Part shown: positions 41,478 through 50,002 of the stretch, in pieces | Layout of the letters: each line of letters opens with the position of its first letter | Position numbering within the stretch: position 1 is the first letter of the stretch | Origin: Rhizobacter sp. | GTDB lineage: Bacteria > Pseudomonadota > Gammaproteobacteria > Burkholderiales > Burkholderiaceae_C | DNA: 64,000 nt | Assembly (NCBI GenBank): GCA_025355745.1 | Contig: JANXZA010000200.1 | Location: 1-64,000 of the forward strand | Direction of reading: 5' to 3' | The notes under the pieces: model-generated | The model's database searches: none | What the model was told of the DNA's origin: nothing | The model's input: the letters and a program-made list of their open reading frames with translations, nothing else | Position numbers and translations under genes: made by a program

Positions 41478-41523
41478 AAAGACTAAAGGGTCAGTAGGCG
41501 CTAACCCACTGACCCTCGTCTTT
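41478..41523 (-). terminator. Element-borne terminator for tRNA-Arg
   Basis: On the minus strand, AAAGAC then AGGGTCAGT pairs with ACTGACCCT then GTCTTT, and ends CTTTTTGG. It lies 2 bases beyond the tRNA CCA, inside the element. It would replace the original terminator displaced to 32863. Confidence 0.75.
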
Positions 41524-41525
41524 AC

Positions 41526-41573
41526 TGGTGCGGCTGGCAGGAATCGAACCCACGACCCCTTGGTTCGTAGCCA
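41526..41573 (-). repeat. attR: 48-bp tRNA-Arg 3' end
   Basis: Right attachment site, identical to 32922-32969, forming the 3' part of the intact tRNA gene. Confidence 0.93.
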
Positions 41574-41602
41574 AGTACTCTATCCAGCTGAGCTACAGCC
41601 GC
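41526..41602 (-). tRNA. tRNA-Arg (anticodon ACG)
   Basis: 77 bases including encoded CCA. Acceptor GCGGCTG pairs with CAGCCGC; D-loop AGCTCAGCTGGATAGAG; anticodon stem CTTGG/CCAAG around loop CTACGAA, giving anticodon ACG; T-arm GTGGGTTCGATTCCTGC. It is complete and transcribed leftward into the integrative element, which uses its 3' end as attachment site. Confidence 0.96.
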
Positions 41603-41639
41603 GCAGCTCCGAATTATAACAGCGGGCCGACGCGCGACC

Positions 41640-42887
41640 TCAGTTCAGGCGTGCCGCAGCCTCGAAGCATTCAGCTGCGCGGGCCGTGTCGGCGTCTTGA
41701 CGGGCGAACGTGGCAAGTTGCCGCCACGCGGCGCGGCGCGGCGCGGCGCCGAGCACAGCGTCGGCAGCGGCCTGCTCCAGCAGCCGACGCGCCTTCCCCC
41801 ATAGCTGGCGCTCGGCCAGTGCGCTGCCAACCGCCAGCGCGACCGCGCTTTCGCGCGCAAACGTGGTGGAGGCGGCTTCGAGCCGGGGCAGCCACTCGGG
41901 GCCGATGCCGGCCACCGCATCGACCAGCGCCAGTGCCACGGCGGCGCGTTCTTCAACACTCAACTCCCCCAGGCGATCCCAGAATGGCCGCAGCCAGGTG
42001 CGCGCCTCTTCATGCCCACCGAGCGCCGCCGCGCAGTGCGCGGCACGCGCAGCAATGAAGGCATCGCGCCGGTCCGTGGCCTCGAACTGCGACCAGACCT
42101 GACGCAGCTGGTCGGCGTCGTGCGCGGTGGCGAGCGACTCGAACGCCAGCGAGCGCAACAGCCCGAGTGCGGCAACTTTGGAAAAGCCCTGGTGCTTGGC
42201 GAGCAGGCGCGCGGTCTTCAGCGCCTCCTGTGGCTGGCGCCCAAGGCGCGTGGCTTGCAGGCGCAGCCGCAAGGCATGGGTGCGGCGCGCCACGCCGAGC
42301 GGCAGTTGCCCCAGCAGCTCCAGCGCGCGCGGCGCATCGCGGTCGTCGATGGCCCATTCGGCGGCCAGCAGGCGCGCGCCTTCCTCGGCCGAACGGGCGG
42401 CGACGCTGCGGCGCGAGAGGTCGAGCGCGCGCTTCAACTGCTCGTCGCGGCCGCTGCGGTCCTGCAGGCGGTGCGCGCTGCCGGCAGCGAGCAGGTGGCC
42501 GAGCACGGTGAACTCGTTGTCCTGCGCGAGTTCGGGCGTGTCGGCCTGGATCGTCAGAGCGCGCTGGGCCGACTTCTGCGCCCGGCCGTAACGCCCGCCG
42601 AAGTACTGCGCCAGCGCATCGCGCAGCGCTGCCTGGGCGCTGCGGTCGCGCCGCGCGACACGCCATTCCTTCGCCCGCTGCGGCAGCCCGACCAGTGCCT
42701 GGGTCGCCTGGATCGCGGTGACGAGCGCGAAGCAGGTGCCCACCAGCAGCCCAAGGAACAAATTCAACGACACATCGGCCCGCCAGCCACGCCAGTAGAA
42801 CGAGACCAGCCCGTCGTTGGTGCCGAGCGCCGCTGCTGCGACCACGGCCACGCCCGCCAGCAGCAGGAACCAGATGACGTTGCGCAT
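41640..42887 (-). CDS. hemY: HemY: tetratricopeptide membrane protein of the heme cluster
   Basis: 415 residues. Two N-terminal membrane helices (WFLLLAGVAVVAAAALG, LNLFLGLLVGTCFALVT) precede a long series of TPR-like helices in the periplasm or cytoplasm (FFGRY-type context YFGGRYGRAQKSAQRAL, AQDNEFTVLGHLLAA, ALRLRLQATRLGRQPQEAL). It matches the proteobacterial HemY of hemCDXY clusters, not the Bacillus protoporphyrinogen oxidase of the same name. It may scaffold late heme enzymes. It lies 10 bases after hemX. Confidence 0.9.
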   Translation of the reverse strand: MRNVIWFLLLAGVAVVAAAALGTNDGLVSFYWRGWRADVSLNLFLGLLVGTCFALVTAIQATQALVGLPQRAKEWRVARRDRSAQAALRDALAQYFGGRYGRAQKSAQRALTIQADTPELAQDNEFTVLGHLLAAGSAHRLQDRSGRDEQLKRALDLSRRSVAARSAEEGARLLAAEWAIDDRDAPRALELLGQLPLGVARRTHALRLRLQATRLGRQPQEALKTARLLAKHQGFSKVAALGLLRSLAFESLATAHDADQLRQVWSQFEATDRRDAFIAARAAHCAAALGGHEEARTWLRPFWDRLGELSVEERAAVALALVDAVAGIGPEWLPRLEAASTTFARESAVALAVGSALAERQLWGKARRLLEQAAADAVLGAAPRRAAWRQLATFARQDADTARAAECFEAAARLN

Positions 42888-42897
42888 GGCCGCCGCG

Positions 42898-44121
42898 TCA
42901 GCGCCCGGCCGTGGCGGCGGTCAACGCGGCCAGCGTGTCGTCCGGTCGCGGCACGCTGACGAGCCGGGCCTGGCCGGTGACCTGCTTGACGAGTTCGGCG
43001 GCAAGCGCGGTGCGCTTCGAGCTGCGGTCGAAGTAGCGGGCCAGCGCGCCTTGCGCCACCATCAAGTCGGACTGGGCGGTGTCGAACTGCCGGCTCAACA
43101 AGGCGAGCCGCGCATTCAGCAGCCTCAGCTTGAGGTTCTCGCGCAGGAAGAACGACTGCTCCGGCGCCAGCAGCATGGCGTCCGGGTGGTCGATGCGCGA
43201 GACCCGGACCAGCGACTTGACCTCGCTCCAGACGCGTCCGCCGGCATCCATCCAGAGCTCGTTGGCGCGCCCGGCCCATGAGGTCATGTCGCTGCCCAGG
43301 CCAGTACTGGCGGACTTGGCGAGCTCGGCGGGCGGGCCCGCCGCACTGGCTGGCTTGACGGCATCCCGGCGCGGCTCGACCCCGGCGCTGGCAACCGCCA
43401 ACAGCGGCAGCTCGTCCACCATGCGCACCGCTTCATCGAGCTTGATGCTGAGCGATGAGATGTCGGTCACGCTGACCGCCTTGACGCGATCCAGGTCGCG
43501 CGCGATCGCCCGCCGCACACCTTCCAGGCGCGGCTGGCCGTAGCGCGCCAGGCGTTCGTCGGCCTGCTTCAGCGTGGCCACCAGCGGCCCGGCGCTGCCG
43601 GTGATCGCGGCCTGCTGCAAGGCGACGCGGATCGCGGCCTCCACATCGACCAGCAGGTTCTCGTCGCGCGAGCGTGATAGCGACTGGATCAGCTCTTCGA
43701 GCTGGCCGCGCTGCACCGTCACCTCGGCCAGCCGGGCTTCGATCAGCGCGACCTTGGCGGCCGTCTCGCCCATCGCTTGCTGGGCTTGGCGCGCCAGCAT
43801 GCGCGCTTCGGTGGCTTGGCCTGAGCTGTCTTGTTGACGCCGCACCAATTCCTGCTCCAAGCTGGCGCTGCGCTGGTCGACCTGCCAGGCGAGCAGCAGA
43901 CTGACGATGCTCAGCACACTGAGCAATGCGACGATGGCCCAGAGCCAGCGCGCGGTGAGCATGGGGGTGGATGCGGCCGCAGGCGTGGCCGCAATTGCAG
44001 CCGTAGCCGTAGCCGCGCTTGCGGGTTCGGCGGCCGCGCTGCCAGCGCCCACCCGCCCTGCCAGCAGCTCGGCCGGCATCACAGGGTCGCTCGAAGCGGG
44101 GGCGGCGTTGGGTTCGGTCAC
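42898..44121 (-). CDS. hemX: HemX family protein
   Basis: 407 residues. GTG start at 44121 overlaps the hemD stop by four bases; longer frames upstream lie within hemD. Disordered Ala-rich N-terminus, one membrane helix (WLWAIVALLSVLSIVSLLLA), a long periplasmic coiled coil (EQELVRRQQDSSGQ, LIEARLAEVTVQRGQLEELI), then a domain with RYGQPRLEGVRRAIARDLDR and LAPEQSFFLRENLKLRL, which is the HemX pattern. Often misnamed uroporphyrin-III methyltransferase; no methyltransferase motifs are present. Confidence 0.9.
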   Translation of the reverse strand: MTEPNAAPASSDPVMPAELLAGRVGAGSAAAEPASAATATAAIAATPAAASTPMLTARWLWAIVALLSVLSIVSLLLAWQVDQRSASLEQELVRRQQDSSGQATEARMLARQAQQAMGETAAKVALIEARLAEVTVQRGQLEELIQSLSRSRDENLLVDVEAAIRVALQQAAITGSAGPLVATLKQADERLARYGQPRLEGVRRAIARDLDRVKAVSVTDISSLSIKLDEAVRMVDELPLLAVASAGVEPRRDAVKPASAAGPPAELAKSASTGLGSDMTSWAGRANELWMDAGGRVWSEVKSLVRVSRIDHPDAMLLAPEQSFFLRENLKLRLLNARLALLSRQFDTAQSDLMVAQGALARYFDRSSKRTALAAELVKQVTGQARLVSVPRPDDTLAALTAATAGR

Positions 44122-44933
44122 GGTCGCCGCGATTGTAGGCAGGCCACCACCGCTTCCAGCGCCGGTCGCGCCTCGGTCACGCTCGAAAACCCGAGCCCGC
44201 GCGCACGCTGCGCAATGCGCGGGTGCGTGGCCACGGCCTGCGCGCCGGCCCACGCCGCGCCGGGCAGGGCCTGCGCCAGATGGTCGATGGCCTCGGAGCT
44301 GCTGAACAGCCACACATGCTCGGCCGGCACGGTCCGCGCAGCGGCCAGCACGGCGTGGTCGGCGCCCGATAACAGCGGCGCGACGCGGCGGTAGGCAGCG
44401 AGCTGCGAGACCTGCGCACCGTGGTCTCGCAACGTGGCAGCGAGCCAGTCGCGCCCGCCGCCTTCACCGCGCACGATCAGCACCTCGGCGCCGCGCCAAT
44501 CATGCTGAGACAGACGCGCCCAGAGGCTTTCCGAATCGAACTGCGCGGCATCGGAAGCCGGCTCGATCAGGCGCGCCTCGGGCAGGCCCAGATCGCGCAA
44601 GGTATGGGTCGTGCCCGGTCCCGGCGAGCCGGCCCACACCGCCTCGGGCCAGTGCGCGTTGGCCGGCCGGCGTGCGAAGAACTGCTCGGCTGCGTTCGGG
44701 CTGACGAAGATGACGAGTCGAAGAACCGGCTCTTCCAACCCTTTCCGCGCGTGTTGCGCAGGCGGTGGCTCCGGCGTCCGCAACAGCCGCGCCCAGGCGG
44801 CTTCGACCGGCACCGGATCAGTGAGCGGTGCAATGCCCAGCAACGGCAACGCCACGGCGTCGATGCCCTGCGCTCGCAAGCGCGCCACCCACTGCACCGC
44901 CTGCGCGGCCGGCCGGGTGACGATGACGCGCAT
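44118..44933 (-). CDS. hemD: Uroporphyrinogen-III synthase
   Basis: 271 residues with the two-lobed HemD pattern: VIVTRPAAQAVQWVARLRAQ, ALPLLGIAPLTD, VIFVSPNAAEQFF, LIVRGEGGGRDWLAATL, VSQLAAYRRVAP and VWLFSSSEAIDHL. It cyclises hydroxymethylbilane with inversion of ring D, in the cytoplasm. A Pro/Arg-rich insert after TPEPPPAQ is unusual. It starts 8 bases after the hemC stop. Confidence 0.93.
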   Translation of the reverse strand: MRVIVTRPAAQAVQWVARLRAQGIDAVALPLLGIAPLTDPVPVEAAWARLLRTPEPPPAQHARKGLEEPVLRLVIFVSPNAAEQFFARRPANAHWPEAVWAGSPGPGTTHTLRDLGLPEARLIEPASDAAQFDSESLWARLSQHDWRGAEVLIVRGEGGGRDWLAATLRDHGAQVSQLAAYRRVAPLLSGADHAVLAAARTVPAEHVWLFSSSEAIDHLAQALPGAAWAGAQAVATHPRIAQRARGLGFSSVTEARPALEAVVACLQSRRP

Positions 44934-44941
44934 CAACTTTC

Positions 44942-45892
44942 TCAGGGCATGGCGGCAGGTGACGAAGCCGCCGCCAGATACTCGGCGCCACCCGCATCTC
45001 GTAGCGCCTGCGCCGCGCGTTCGCCAAGCGCGCGCGCGCTGGCGTCGTCGATCACTGCCGCTTGCGCCTGGGCGCGCAGCAACGGCGCCAGCGGCGTCAA
45101 CGCATGGCCGAGCGCCACGTCGAGCATCAGCACCTCGCCGGCCCAATGCGCATAGGCCGCAAGCGGCATGCTGCAACTGCCGCCGAGCGCGCGCGACACG
45201 GCCCGCTCGGCCTGCACCGCGAACCAGCTCGGGCGGTGGGTGAGTGTTGTGAGCCGCTGCAGCAAGGCGTGTGATTCGCTGCGCACCTCGATGCCGAGCG
45301 CGCCCTGCCCGGCGCACGGCAGCATCTCGCCCGGCTCGAAGTAGGCGCGAATGCGCGCCTTCAGGCCGAGCCGTGTCAGGCCGGCTGCTGCGAGCACGAT
45401 CGCGTCATACGCGCCTTCGTCGAGCTTGCGCAGCCGCGTGTCGAGGTTGCCGCGCAGCGGCTGCACCTCAAGGTCGCGCCGCAGCGCGCCGAGCTGCACG
45501 ACCCGGCGCAGGCTCGACGTGCCCACGCGCGCGCCCTGCGGCAGCGCGGCCAGCGTGTCGAAGCGCACCGAGACGAAGGCATCGCGCGGGTCTTCACGCT
45601 CCAGTACCGAGGCCAGCATGAAGCCCTCGGGCAGGTCCATCGGCACGTCTTTCAGCGAGTGCACTGCGAGATGCGCGCGGCCGTCTTCGAGCGCGGCTTC
45701 AAGCTCCTTCACGAACAGCCCCTTGCCGCCGACCTTGGACAGCGCCCGGTCAAGGATCTGGTCGCCGCGCGTGGTCATGCCGAGCAGTTCCACCGTGGCG
45801 CCGAAGCGCGCCTTCAGCAGATCACGAACATGCTCGGCTTGCCACAGGGCGAGACGGCTTTCACGGGTGGCGATGACGGTGGTTTCAGGCAT
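44942..45892 (-). CDS. hemC: Porphobilinogen deaminase (hydroxymethylbilane synthase)
   Basis: 316 residues, full length. Motifs: [86 protein letters not shown], and the cofactor Cys in [13 protein letters not shown]. It polymerises four porphobilinogen units. The start at 45892 gives the family opening; the upstream frame is non-homologous. In Burkholderiales hemC is usually divergent from ppc; here about 5.5 kb separates them. Confidence 0.97.
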   Translation of the reverse strand: MPETTVIATRESRLALWQAEHVRDLLKARFGATVELLGMTTRGDQILDRALSKVGGKGLFVKELEAALEDGRAHLAVHSLKDVPMDLPEGFMLASVLEREDPRDAFVSVRFDTLAALPQGARVGTSSLRRVVQLGALRRDLEVQPLRGNLDTRLRKLDEGAYDAIVLAAAGLTRLGLKARIRAYFEPGEMLPCAGQGALGIEVRSESHALLQRLTTLTHRPSWFAVQAERAVSRALGGSCSMPLAAYAHWAGEVLMLDVALGHALTPLAPLLRAQAQAAVIDDASARALGERAAQALRDAGGAEYLAAASSPAAMP

Positions 45893-46264
45893 GGACGGAA
45901 AGCGGGCTGGCAGTTCTTGGGAGATGCGTCGGGTCGCGTTCGGGCCGCAACGCTGTGCCGGCGGGGTGCAATGACCAGTATCGGCAATGTCGACAGTATC
46001 GGCAGTGGCGTCGGATGGTAGCGCGAGCCGACCAGCCGCGATTCGTGGCCGCCACCCTTCAGAACGACTGCACGCATGGCGCACTCCCGATCAACATGCC
46101 ACCCGCAGGCCTTGGCTGCTGCCCGGCAAGGACGTGCGAACTGCCTGTGCGGACTCCCACACAACGCTCGCCCATGCCGCCATCGACGAGGCCGGCGCCG
46201 TGACGAAACCCGCAAACCCGCGCCGCTCAAGGTTCAGGAAGCCCGCGACGCAACGCGCCCACCA
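45893..46264. other. hemC upstream region
   Basis: No gene seen. It should hold the hemC promoter. Two CAGTATCGGCA units lie in direct repeat at 45977-46002. The facing gene's stop is at 46265, so this interval lies between the hemC start and the end of the Ig-like protein gene. Confidence 0.6.
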
Positions 46265-48445
46265 TCACTGCACTTCGGCACGCACAGACGCATTGCCGGT
46301 GATCGTGAACGTGCAGGTCCGGGATTTCTTGCCGGCGCTGGAACACGCGCCGGACCAGACCGCGTCGCGGCCGCCGCTGACGCTCAACGCGATGCTGCCG
46401 TTGACCGCGAAGCCGGCAGACTGGGTGTTGCCGACCGCCACGTCGATGCCGGCCGGGCTGGATGCGACGTGCTCGCCGGCGCGCCCGGTGGCGCTCACGG
46501 TCAATGTGGCAGCGCTGGCGGCAGGGTTCAGCATCAGCGCGGCCGTTCGCGTCAAGCCAGCGAACACGGCGGAGATCGTCACCGGCGTGGCAACGCTTAC
46601 GGCAGCGGTGTTGACGGTGAAGCTGGCGCCAGTCGAACCGGCCGGCACGCTGACCGACGCTGGCACGCTGGTCGCGGCCGAGTTGGTGGCGAGCGACACG
46701 GCGGCACCGCCGCCGGGCGCTGGCGCGCTCAAGGTCACGCTGCCCGTCGATGCGTTGCCGCCGATCAGGCTCGCCGGGTTGAGCGTGAGCGACGCCAACA
46801 GCGCCGCACCGGGCGCTGCCGGGGTAACCATCAACAGCGCCTGGCGGCCGGTACCGGCCAAGTCGGCAAAGATGTTGACCGAGAAGGTCTCGGTGACGGC
46901 GGCGGTCGAGATCGGAAAGCTGGCACTGCTCGCACCCGCTGGCACAAAGACGCTGGCCGGCAGCACCGCCACGCCGGGCAACGGGGTCGACAGCGCCACC
47001 ACCGCGCCACCGCCGGGCGCGCCGGTGCTCAAGGTCACGGTCCCGACAGCGGAACTTCCACCGGTCACGCTGGTCGGGTTGACCGACACGCCCGACAACA
47101 GCGGCGGCGGGCCGGCCGCCAGCACCATCAGCACCGCGCTGAAGCTGTAGCGCCCGTCGCTCGCGCTGATCGTGACCGGCGTGTCGAGCGCCGGCGGCTG
47201 GGTCGCGATGGCCACCTGCTGGCCGAGCACCGGACCGGCCGGCATCGTGACGCTGGCCGGCACCGAGGCGATGTTCGGGTGGCTGCTGGTCAAGGTCAGG
47301 GTCGGCCCGCCGGCGGATGTAACGCCGCTGATATCGATCTGCCCGATCGAGCCCTGCCCGCCGATCACCGGGTTGCCGCCGGTAATTTTGAAGTCACCCA
47401 GCGTGGGGAGCGGCAACGAAGGCGCAGGCTCGGGGGGCACGATGGTGAGCCAGGCTTGCCCGGTGCGCCCGTTGGTGGTGGTGACCGAGCCCGCGTCGGC
47501 CCAGTTGCCAGTCACATCGATGAAAGTCGTCGACGGCACATACGAGGTCGCCACCGTGAAGCCCACGCTATTTGCGCCACGCGGGATCGTGATGCCGCCG
47601 TCGTGCGGGAACACGCTCGCGTTGGCGCTGATGCCGTTGACGGCGCCGACCATGTCCTGGTTGCTGATGGCGCCGGGCAAGCCTTGCGTGAGCGCAGCGC
47701 CCACCGGGGCTTCGGTGACGAGCGTGGCTGCCACGCGGTCGCCGCTGACGGCGTAGCTTCTGGCCAGTGCCACAGGGTTCGGTCCGCTGCTGGCGCAGAA
47801 GTCGTTGAAGGTGGCCCCGGCCGGCGCGACCCGGCGGCAACCGAGGCTGCATTCCTGCCGAAACGTGCAGTTGCCGAACGCCGTGGCGGTGGCCGGCGTG
47901 CATTGGTAGAGCACTTCGGCGTTGCCGCCGATCGGCCCGATCTGGCCGCAGATCCTGCCCTGCCACTGGAAGCGCGCGCCCGGCGAAACGCCGCTGCTGA
48001 AGTCTGCCGGTCGCGATGGCGCGGTGATGTTCAACGTGGCGCTCGCGACGGTCGTGCGCGTGGCAGAAATGACGACGTTGAACGGCAGCGCGCTGTACCT
48101 GCGGTAGCGCGCGTTGGTGGCGACGCTGAAACTCGCGGACGACTGGCCCGCCGGCACAGTGACCTTCGGCACCGATGCCGCCAGTGCCGTGAGCGAGCTG
48201 GCCAGCGTGACGGCCGCGCCGCCGGCCGGTGCTGCGGCGCCGAGCGTCACGGTGCAGGTCGACGCGCCGCCACTGCCGCCACCGATGATGGCCGGAATGC
48301 ACACCAGCGAGGTGACGCTTTGAGCCTGGGCGGCGGTGGTCGTGGCCGCCAGGGCCCACGCGATCAGCATCAGCGCCATCGCCATCGCCCGCCCGTGCGC
48401 CCGCCATGGGGTGAGTGAGCGCCTGCAAAATTCAAGGGGGTTCAT
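46265..48445 (-). CDS. Exported multi-domain beta-sandwich (Ig/Big-like) protein
   Basis: 726 residues. Sec signal (MAMALMLIAWALAATTTAAQA). The mature part is a chain of Gly/Ala/Ser/Val-rich beta repeats of about 85 residues; three clear C-terminal units share SVNPTSVTGGSSAVGTVTLS / TLNPASLIGGNASTGSVTLS, then GGGAVVALST / GGGAAVSLAT and VPAGASSASFPI / VPAGSTGASFTV. An insert near residues 170-240 holds 8 Cys (CGQIGPIGG, CNCTF-like region). The end has SGACSSAGKKSRTCTFTI, a probable disulfide. No anchor motif is seen, so secretion to periplasm or surface is likely. Function unknown. Confidence 0.75.
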   Translation of the reverse strand: MNPLEFCRRSLTPWRAHGRAMAMALMLIAWALAATTTAAQAQSVTSLVCIPAIIGGGSGGASTCTVTLGAAAPAGGAAVTLASSLTALAASVPKVTVPAGQSSASFSVATNARYRRYSALPFNVVISATRTTVASATLNITAPSRPADFSSGVSPGARFQWQGRICGQIGPIGGNAEVLYQCTPATATAFGNCTFRQECSLGCRRVAPAGATFNDFCASSGPNPVALARSYAVSGDRVAATLVTEAPVGAALTQGLPGAISNQDMVGAVNGISANASVFPHDGGITIPRGANSVGFTVATSYVPSTTFIDVTGNWADAGSVTTTNGRTGQAWLTIVPPEPAPSLPLPTLGDFKITGGNPVIGGQGSIGQIDISGVTSAGGPTLTLTSSHPNIASVPASVTMPAGPVLGQQVAIATQPPALDTPVTISASDGRYSFSAVLMVLAAGPPPLLSGVSVNPTSVTGGSSAVGTVTLSTGAPGGGAVVALSTPLPGVAVLPASVFVPAGASSASFPISTAAVTETFSVNIFADLAGTGRQALLMVTPAAPGAALLASLTLNPASLIGGNASTGSVTLSAPAPGGGAAVSLATNSAATSVPASVSVPAGSTGASFTVNTAAVSVATPVTISAVFAGLTRTAALMLNPAASAATLTVSATGRAGEHVASSPAGIDVAVGNTQSAGFAVNGSIALSVSGGRDAVWSGACSSAGKKSRTCTFTITGNASVRAEVQ

Positions 48446-48459
48446 GGCGGTGTCCGGGC

Positions 48460-48495
48460 GATGCGGGTGATGCGGGTGATGCGGGTGATCCGAGT
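48460..48495. repeat. 9-bp tandem repeat upstream of the Ig-like gene
   Basis: Three exact GATGCGGGT units then GATCCGAGT, 15 bases before the gene's start codon (minus strand). Copy number changes would alter the 5' untranslated region without affecting the protein. Confidence 0.7.
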
Positions 48496-48549
48496 AATGG
48501 CGGCCGCGGCATGAGGCCGCCCGAGGATTGCTGGAGAGTCGTCGCGCGC

Positions 48550-49971
48550 CTAATCCTCGAACTGGATCTCGTTCCACGCGACGGCGCTGCCGCTCAGGTT
48601 GCCGCGCGCATTCACCACCGCGCCGACCTTCAGCGCCGCGAAGAAGGCCGCGCGGCCGATCGAGACATCGCTGACGTTCCTGAACTCACCCTCCGCAATG
48701 GCTGCGGTGTTGACCACCACGCCGAGCAAGGTCACGCTGGTTGTGCCCGACACCGCCGCCACCGGCGCCTGCAGGATCACGCTCGGGTTCGATGCCGTGG
48801 AGCGCCGCTCCAGCCGCGTCGCAACGATGCTGCTGCCCGCGCCCGCGCCGGCCGCCGCGCGGCCGCGAATCCGCAGATGGTTCGACACGCCGAGCGCCGC
48901 CAGCGACGCCACGCCTTTGAACTCGGTCAGCGAATTCACGCTGACCGTGATGCCCGGCAGCCCCGCCAAGGTGATCAAGCCGCTGGCCAGGTTGACGCTC
49001 GCCACATCGGCCTCGATGCGAACGCTGTCGCGGAACGAAACCTTGACCGCCGTCAGCACCCCGGCGCTGATCGCACCTTCGACTTCGAGCTGCGTTCCCA
49101 CCGCAATGTCGGCCAGCACGCCGCCGGCGAACACGGTGGCCGCCGTCGTCACGACCGATTGGCTGCCGATCACGAAGCCGTTGCCGCTGACGCTGGCGAC
49201 AAAGCCCTCGACTTCGACTTGCGCCATGTCCGCGACGCGCAATCCGCCCGGCTCCACTTGAGTCGCGGTCAGCGTCCCGCAGGCCGGGTTGCCGGCGCAG
49301 GCGCTGCCCTTCACCTCGACGAGTTGCCCGTCCCACGACCCGGCGGGCAGGTCGCGCACGGTGGCGCCGGTATAGCTCACGGTCAGCGTGCCGACCACGA
49401 AGGTTCGCGCTGCCGTGCTGTGGTTTTTCACGAAGCCCTTGACCGCAAACGGCGGCGTCAGCAAGGCCGCTTTCTTCTCGATGAAGCCCGCCGCCACCGT
49501 GCCGTCGGCCACCACCTGGCCGTGCACTTCGACATAGTCGCCGACCAGGGGCACCGTGCCGTTCTCAAAGCGAGTGCGAGTGTCGATCTGCACGCTCTGG
49601 CCCATCACGACCATGCGGTTCGCGTCCAGCACCTGCTCGACGCGGCCGCGCACGGCCTCGTCGACCGTCACCAGGCTGGCCGCCTTGTCGTTGATCGAAC
49701 CGTCGACCCGAACCACCATGCCGATGCGCAGATCGCTGGCCGACCCGGGCTGGCCCTTGATGCGGAAGCTCGCGTTGGCGGTGCTGAATTCGACCCCGTT
49801 GACCCAGATGCTGCCGAACTGCGTGATGGTGCCGTAAGACACGGCGCTGACGGTGGCGGGCGGCACGCCACCACCCCCGCCGGCCGGAACCGAATCACTC
49901 CCGCCCCCGCCGCACGCCGACAGCAACGCGGCCGCGGCAGTCATGAGGGTCGCAATGGATTTGAGTTTCAT
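48550..49971 (-). CDS. DUF5666-type lipoprotein
   Basis: 473 residues. Lipoprotein signal (LMTAAAALLSAC, then GGGGSDS). The mature part is made of repeated small beta-barrel (OB-like) units of about 65-70 residues with the DUF5666 pattern: ITQFGSIWVNGVEFSTA, LRIGMVVRVDGSINDKAASL, FVKNHSTAARTFVVGTLTV, and GTQLEVEGAISAGVLTAVKV. Such proteins are common cell-envelope lipoproteins of unknown role in Burkholderiales. ATG at 49971; a longer frame upstream has no signal. Confidence 0.8.
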   Translation of the reverse strand: MKLKSIATLMTAAAALLSACGGGGSDSVPAGGGGGVPPATVSAVSYGTITQFGSIWVNGVEFSTANASFRIKGQPGSASDLRIGMVVRVDGSINDKAASLVTVDEAVRGRVEQVLDANRMVVMGQSVQIDTRTRFENGTVPLVGDYVEVHGQVVADGTVAAGFIEKKAALLTPPFAVKGFVKNHSTAARTFVVGTLTVSYTGATVRDLPAGSWDGQLVEVKGSACAGNPACGTLTATQVEPGGLRVADMAQVEVEGFVASVSGNGFVIGSQSVVTTAATVFAGGVLADIAVGTQLEVEGAISAGVLTAVKVSFRDSVRIEADVASVNLASGLITLAGLPGITVSVNSLTEFKGVASLAALGVSNHLRIRGRAAAGAGAGSSIVATRLERRSTASNPSVILQAPVAAVSGTTSVTLLGVVVNTAAIAEGEFRNVSDVSIGRAAFFAALKVGAVVNARGNLSGSAVAWNEIQFED

Positions 49972-50002
49972 GATCGATCTCCGATTGAAAGAGTGCGTCC
50001 GT

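Larger units (their letters stand above)
32922..41573. mobile_element. 8.6-kb integrative element in tRNA-Arg(ACG)
   Basis: Bounded by 48-bp direct repeats of the tRNA 3' end, with a tyrosine integrase reading inward from the left end. Cargo: AlpA-type regulator, RelE/Xre toxin-antitoxin, small membrane protein, truncated large ParB, parB, parA, DUF932, ssb and about 1.1 kb non-coding DNA. This gene set is typical of one maintenance block of integrative and conjugative elements. No relaxase, type IV secretion, topoisomerase or replicase was seen, so it is probably a cut-down, non-self-transmissible remnant. Integrase and att sites look intact, so excision may still be possible. Confidence 0.9.

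Noticed and set aside
42898..44121. Uroporphyrinogen-III C-methyltransferase
   Set aside because: No SAM-methyltransferase motifs; a single membrane helix and coiled coil show it is HemX.
46076..48418. A 780-codon rightward frame across the Ig-like gene
   Set aside because: Arg/His-rich low-complexity translation; the leftward frame has a signal peptide and regular repeats.
48460..48495. CRISPR-like repeat
   Set aside because: Units are only 9 bases with no spacers; a simple tandem repeat. No CRISPR array or cas gene was seen in the window.
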